Assembly: GCF_000382045.1 (NCBI RefSeq)
Contig: NZ_KB907463.1
Span: 62,001 to 126,000, forward strand
DNA length: 64,000 bases
Direction: 5' to 3'
From: Variovorax atrisoli 110B
GTDB taxonomy: Bacteria; Pseudomonadota; Gammaproteobacteria; Burkholderiales; Burkholderiaceae_C
Made by a program: the position numbers and the translations under genes. Under the pieces are notes generated by a model that saw only the letters and a list, made by a program, of their open reading frames with translations, searched no databases and had not been told where the DNA came from. Below are positions 61,628 to 64,000 of this stretch, piece after piece. Every line of letters begins with the position of its first letter. The first letter of the stretch is position 1.

Positions 61628-62602
61628 ATGCCGAACTCCATTCCCCTCGTCGACCTCGGCGGCAACCTCGACCCGAGCACCCCCGCGGCCAAGACTTCCG
61701 CCTTGCAGCTGCACGAAGCGCTGAGCACCATCGGCTTCGCCTACATCTCGGGCCACACCGTGCGGCGCGCCACGCGGGACGCGGCCTTCGCGGCTTCCCG
61801 CGAATTCCACGCCTCCACGCTCGAGCAGAAGCGCTCGCTCGCGATCAACGCCTTTCATCGTGGCTACATGGGCATGGCCACCTCGACCATCGTGACCTCG
61901 TCGGTGGCCAAGGTCACGCGGCCGAACATGAGCGAATCGCTGATGCTCATGCACGAGCTGCCGCCCGACGACCCGGGCCTGCTCGCCGGCCTGCCGATGC
62001 AGGGCCCGAACCAGTGGCCCGGGTGGCTGCCGGGCTTCAAGCCCGCGATGACCGCGTACGTGAGCGAAGTGGACGCGCTGGGCCGCTACATCGTGCGCCT
62101 GATCGCCATGAGCCTCGGCCTGGAGGCGCACGCGCTCGACCACCATTTCGAGCGCCCGACCACATTCCTGCGCGCGCTTCACTATCCGCCGCAGCCGCCC
62201 GTGGAGGACGACCAGATGGGCTCGGCGCCGCACACCGACTACGGAATCATCACGCTGCTCGCGCAGGACGACTCCGGCGGCCTGCAGGTGCGTCCGCGCG
62301 GCGGCGACTGGATCGAGGCGCCGCCGATTCCCGACACCTACGTGCTGAACGTCGGTGACATGCTGGCACGCTGGACCAACGACCGCTTCGTGTCCACGCC
62401 GCACCGGGTCATCAACCGCTCGGGAGGCGACCGCTACTCGCTGCCCTACTTCCTCGATCCCGGAATGGACGCGCTGATCGAGTGCCTGCCCACCTGCACC
62501 GACGCGCGGCATCCCCCGCGCTACGAGCCCGTCACCTACGGCGAATACCTGCTCGAGCGCCTCGACAAGAACTACGCCTACCGCAAGCAGGCCAACGCCT
62601 GA
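61628..62602 (+). CDS. 2OG-Fe(II) dioxygenase 2, isopenicillin N synthase-like
   Basis: 324 residues. His202 and Asp204 (APHTDYGIITLL), His259 (STPHRVINRS) and Arg269-x-Ser271 are intact. It differs markedly from dioxygenase 1 in the N-terminal half, so the pair probably does successive or different oxidations rather than being a recent duplicate. It lies between the hydrolase and the second importer. Confidence 0.92.
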   Translation: MPNSIPLVDLGGNLDPSTPAAKTSALQLHEALSTIGFAYISGHTVRRATRDAAFAASREFHASTLEQKRSLAINAFHRGYMGMATSTIVTSSVAKVTRPNMSESLMLMHELPPDDPGLLAGLPMQGPNQWPGWLPGFKPAMTAYVSEVDALGRYIVRLIAMSLGLEAHALDHHFERPTTFLRALHYPPQPPVEDDQMGSAPHTDYGIITLLAQDDSGGLQVRPRGGDWIEAPPIPDTYVLNVGDMLARWTNDRFVSTPHRVINRSGGDRYSLPYFLDPGMDALIECLPTCTDARHPPRYEPVTYGEYLLERLDKNYAYRKQANA

Positions 62603-62637
62603 GCGGCCTCTCTTCCATCTTCCCCAGGACCTCCACC

Positions 62638-63680
62638 ATGAAAAACTTCTCCCGCCGCGACTGCCTGCAAGCCATGGCGGCTGCGGCCGGCATGTCCGCA
62701 CTCGCGATGCCCGGCATGTCTCTCGCCGCGCAGAGTCTCGTCGTCAACACCTACGGCGGGCGCTGGGAGAAATTCTGGCGCTCCGACCTGATGCCGATGT
62801 TCACGAAGTCGGCCGGCGTGGACACCACGCTCGACGTGGGCCTGGGCAAGAACTTCGTCGCCAACCTGCGCGCGGCAGGTGCCGCGAAGCCGCCCTACAG
62901 CATCCTGATGGTCAACGAGAACATCGCGAGCCTGGTGCGCGCCGAAGGCTACTTCGAGCCCATTCCCGCGGCCAAGGTGCCCAACCTCGCGAACGCGTAC
63001 CCCATCCTGCGCAACCCGGACGACAACGGGGTGCGCGGCATCGTCTCGACCATCGGCATCGGCTATCGCAAGGACCTGGTGAAGACGCCGCCCAAGTCGT
63101 GGTCGGACCTGTGGAGCAACCCCGAGTTCAAGGGCAAGATCGGCCTCTACCAGATTGGCAACACGGCCGCGATGCTGTTCCTGCTGATGACGGCCAAGCT
63201 CTACGGCGGCTCTCAGGACGCGATCGACCGCGCCTTCGTCGAGATCAAGAAGCTGCTGCCGTTCACGCAGGCGGACTGGAGCGGAACGCTTTCGACCATG
63301 CTCACGCGCGGCGACGTGACGGTGGCGGTGATCGACTTCCCCGAGATCGTGGCGCTGCAGAAGAAGGGCGTGCCGGTGGAGATGGTCGTGCCCACCGAAG
63401 GCGTGCTGGCCTTCGAGCAGTCGTTCAACGTGCTGAAGAATGCGCCGGCCAAGGAAGAGGCCTACAAGTATCTCGACTTCATCCTGCGCGCCGACGTGCA
63501 GGAGATGATGGCCAAGGAATTCTTCACCTCGCCGACCAATGTGCGCTCCAGGCTGTCGCCCGAGCTCGCCAAGGACGTGCCGGTGAGCGGCGAGCGCATG
63601 AAGTCGATCTTCCAGTTCGACTGGACCAAGGTCAATCCGCAGGTCGCGGCCATCACCGACCGCTGGAACCGGGAGATGAA

Positions 63681-63684
<4 letters not shown>
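62638..63684 (+). CDS. ABC substrate-binding protein, spermidine/putrescine type
   Basis: 348 residues. A twin-arginine signal (MKNFSRRDCLQAMAAAAG) suggests export of a folded protein. The mature part, LVVNTYGGRWEKFWRSDLMP, belongs to the PotD/IdiA-like solute-binding group. It overlaps the following ATPase gene by GTGA. The second importer in this operon; substrate may be a different intermediate or a co-substrate. Confidence 0.9.

Positions 63685-64000
<316 letters not shown>

Overview
The window is about 68-70 % GC, has almost no intergenic space and is packed with ATGA-coupled genes. Gene content (pilT/pilU beside yggS, a dolP-diaA-yraN-rsmI locus, DUF4148, DUF2242 and DUF2946 proteins, many LysR regulators and ABC importers, an orphan vgrG island) points to a betaproteobacterium of the Comamonadaceae, most like Variovorax. 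The genus is inferred from memory of gene order, not from a search.

Layout. 1-6067 (minus): an envelope cluster, two RDD proteins, a SpoIIM-like protein, a membrane protein, a DUF4129-type protein, a DUF4350-type protein and a MoxR ATPase that runs off the left edge. 6140-13522: an FUSC transporter with its MarR regulator, a DUF2242 lipoprotein, a P-loop kinase, an AlkB-like protein, glutamate dehydrogenase, two small secreted proteins, an Lrp regulator and yggS. 13574-15890: pilT and pilU. 15904-20430: a TetR/nitroreductase pair, a MerR/MFS pair and a 3-hydroxyisobutyrate-dehydrogenase-like enzyme. 20499-23948: dolP-diaA-yraN, divergent rsmI, and kptA carrying a one-base frameshift. 23945-26239: LysR, a HAD-like protein and a glutathione transferase. 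26302-31560: a type VI secretion island (VgrG, a LysM/amidase effector, a probable periplasmic immunity protein) whose distal part is unusually AT-rich. 31766-38612: a LysR-controlled catabolic operon (GAF, VOC, alpha/beta hydrolase, Tau/Ssu-type ABC importer, FAD monooxygenase). 38613-39062: an origin-like AT-rich intergenic region, then tRNA-Arg(CCG). 39105-46027: a TetR regulator and an RND efflux operon. 46180-49023: a cytochrome c and three small genes.

49060-64000 is the most interesting part. It holds a complete rutABCDEF pyrimidine-ring-cleavage operon, rutR, and a second operon transcribed divergently from rutR: a 2OG-Fe(II) dioxygenase, a VOC protein, a nucleoside-type (BMP) ABC importer, a cysteine hydrolase, a second dioxygenase, then a second ABC importer that leaves the window. 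Both operons are preceded by a RutR-type operator (17 bases, one difference) and by a well-spaced sigma-54 -24/-12 promoter. This predicts that an undescribed nucleobase or nucleoside uptake and oxidation pathway is co-regulated with uracil catabolism under nitrogen limitation. No rutG permease is visible; the ABC importer may take its place.

Other structural signals: three copies of an 82-bp dispersed repeat inside operons, a REP-like inverted repeat between rutF and rutR, and clear palindromic operators beside several one-component regulators.
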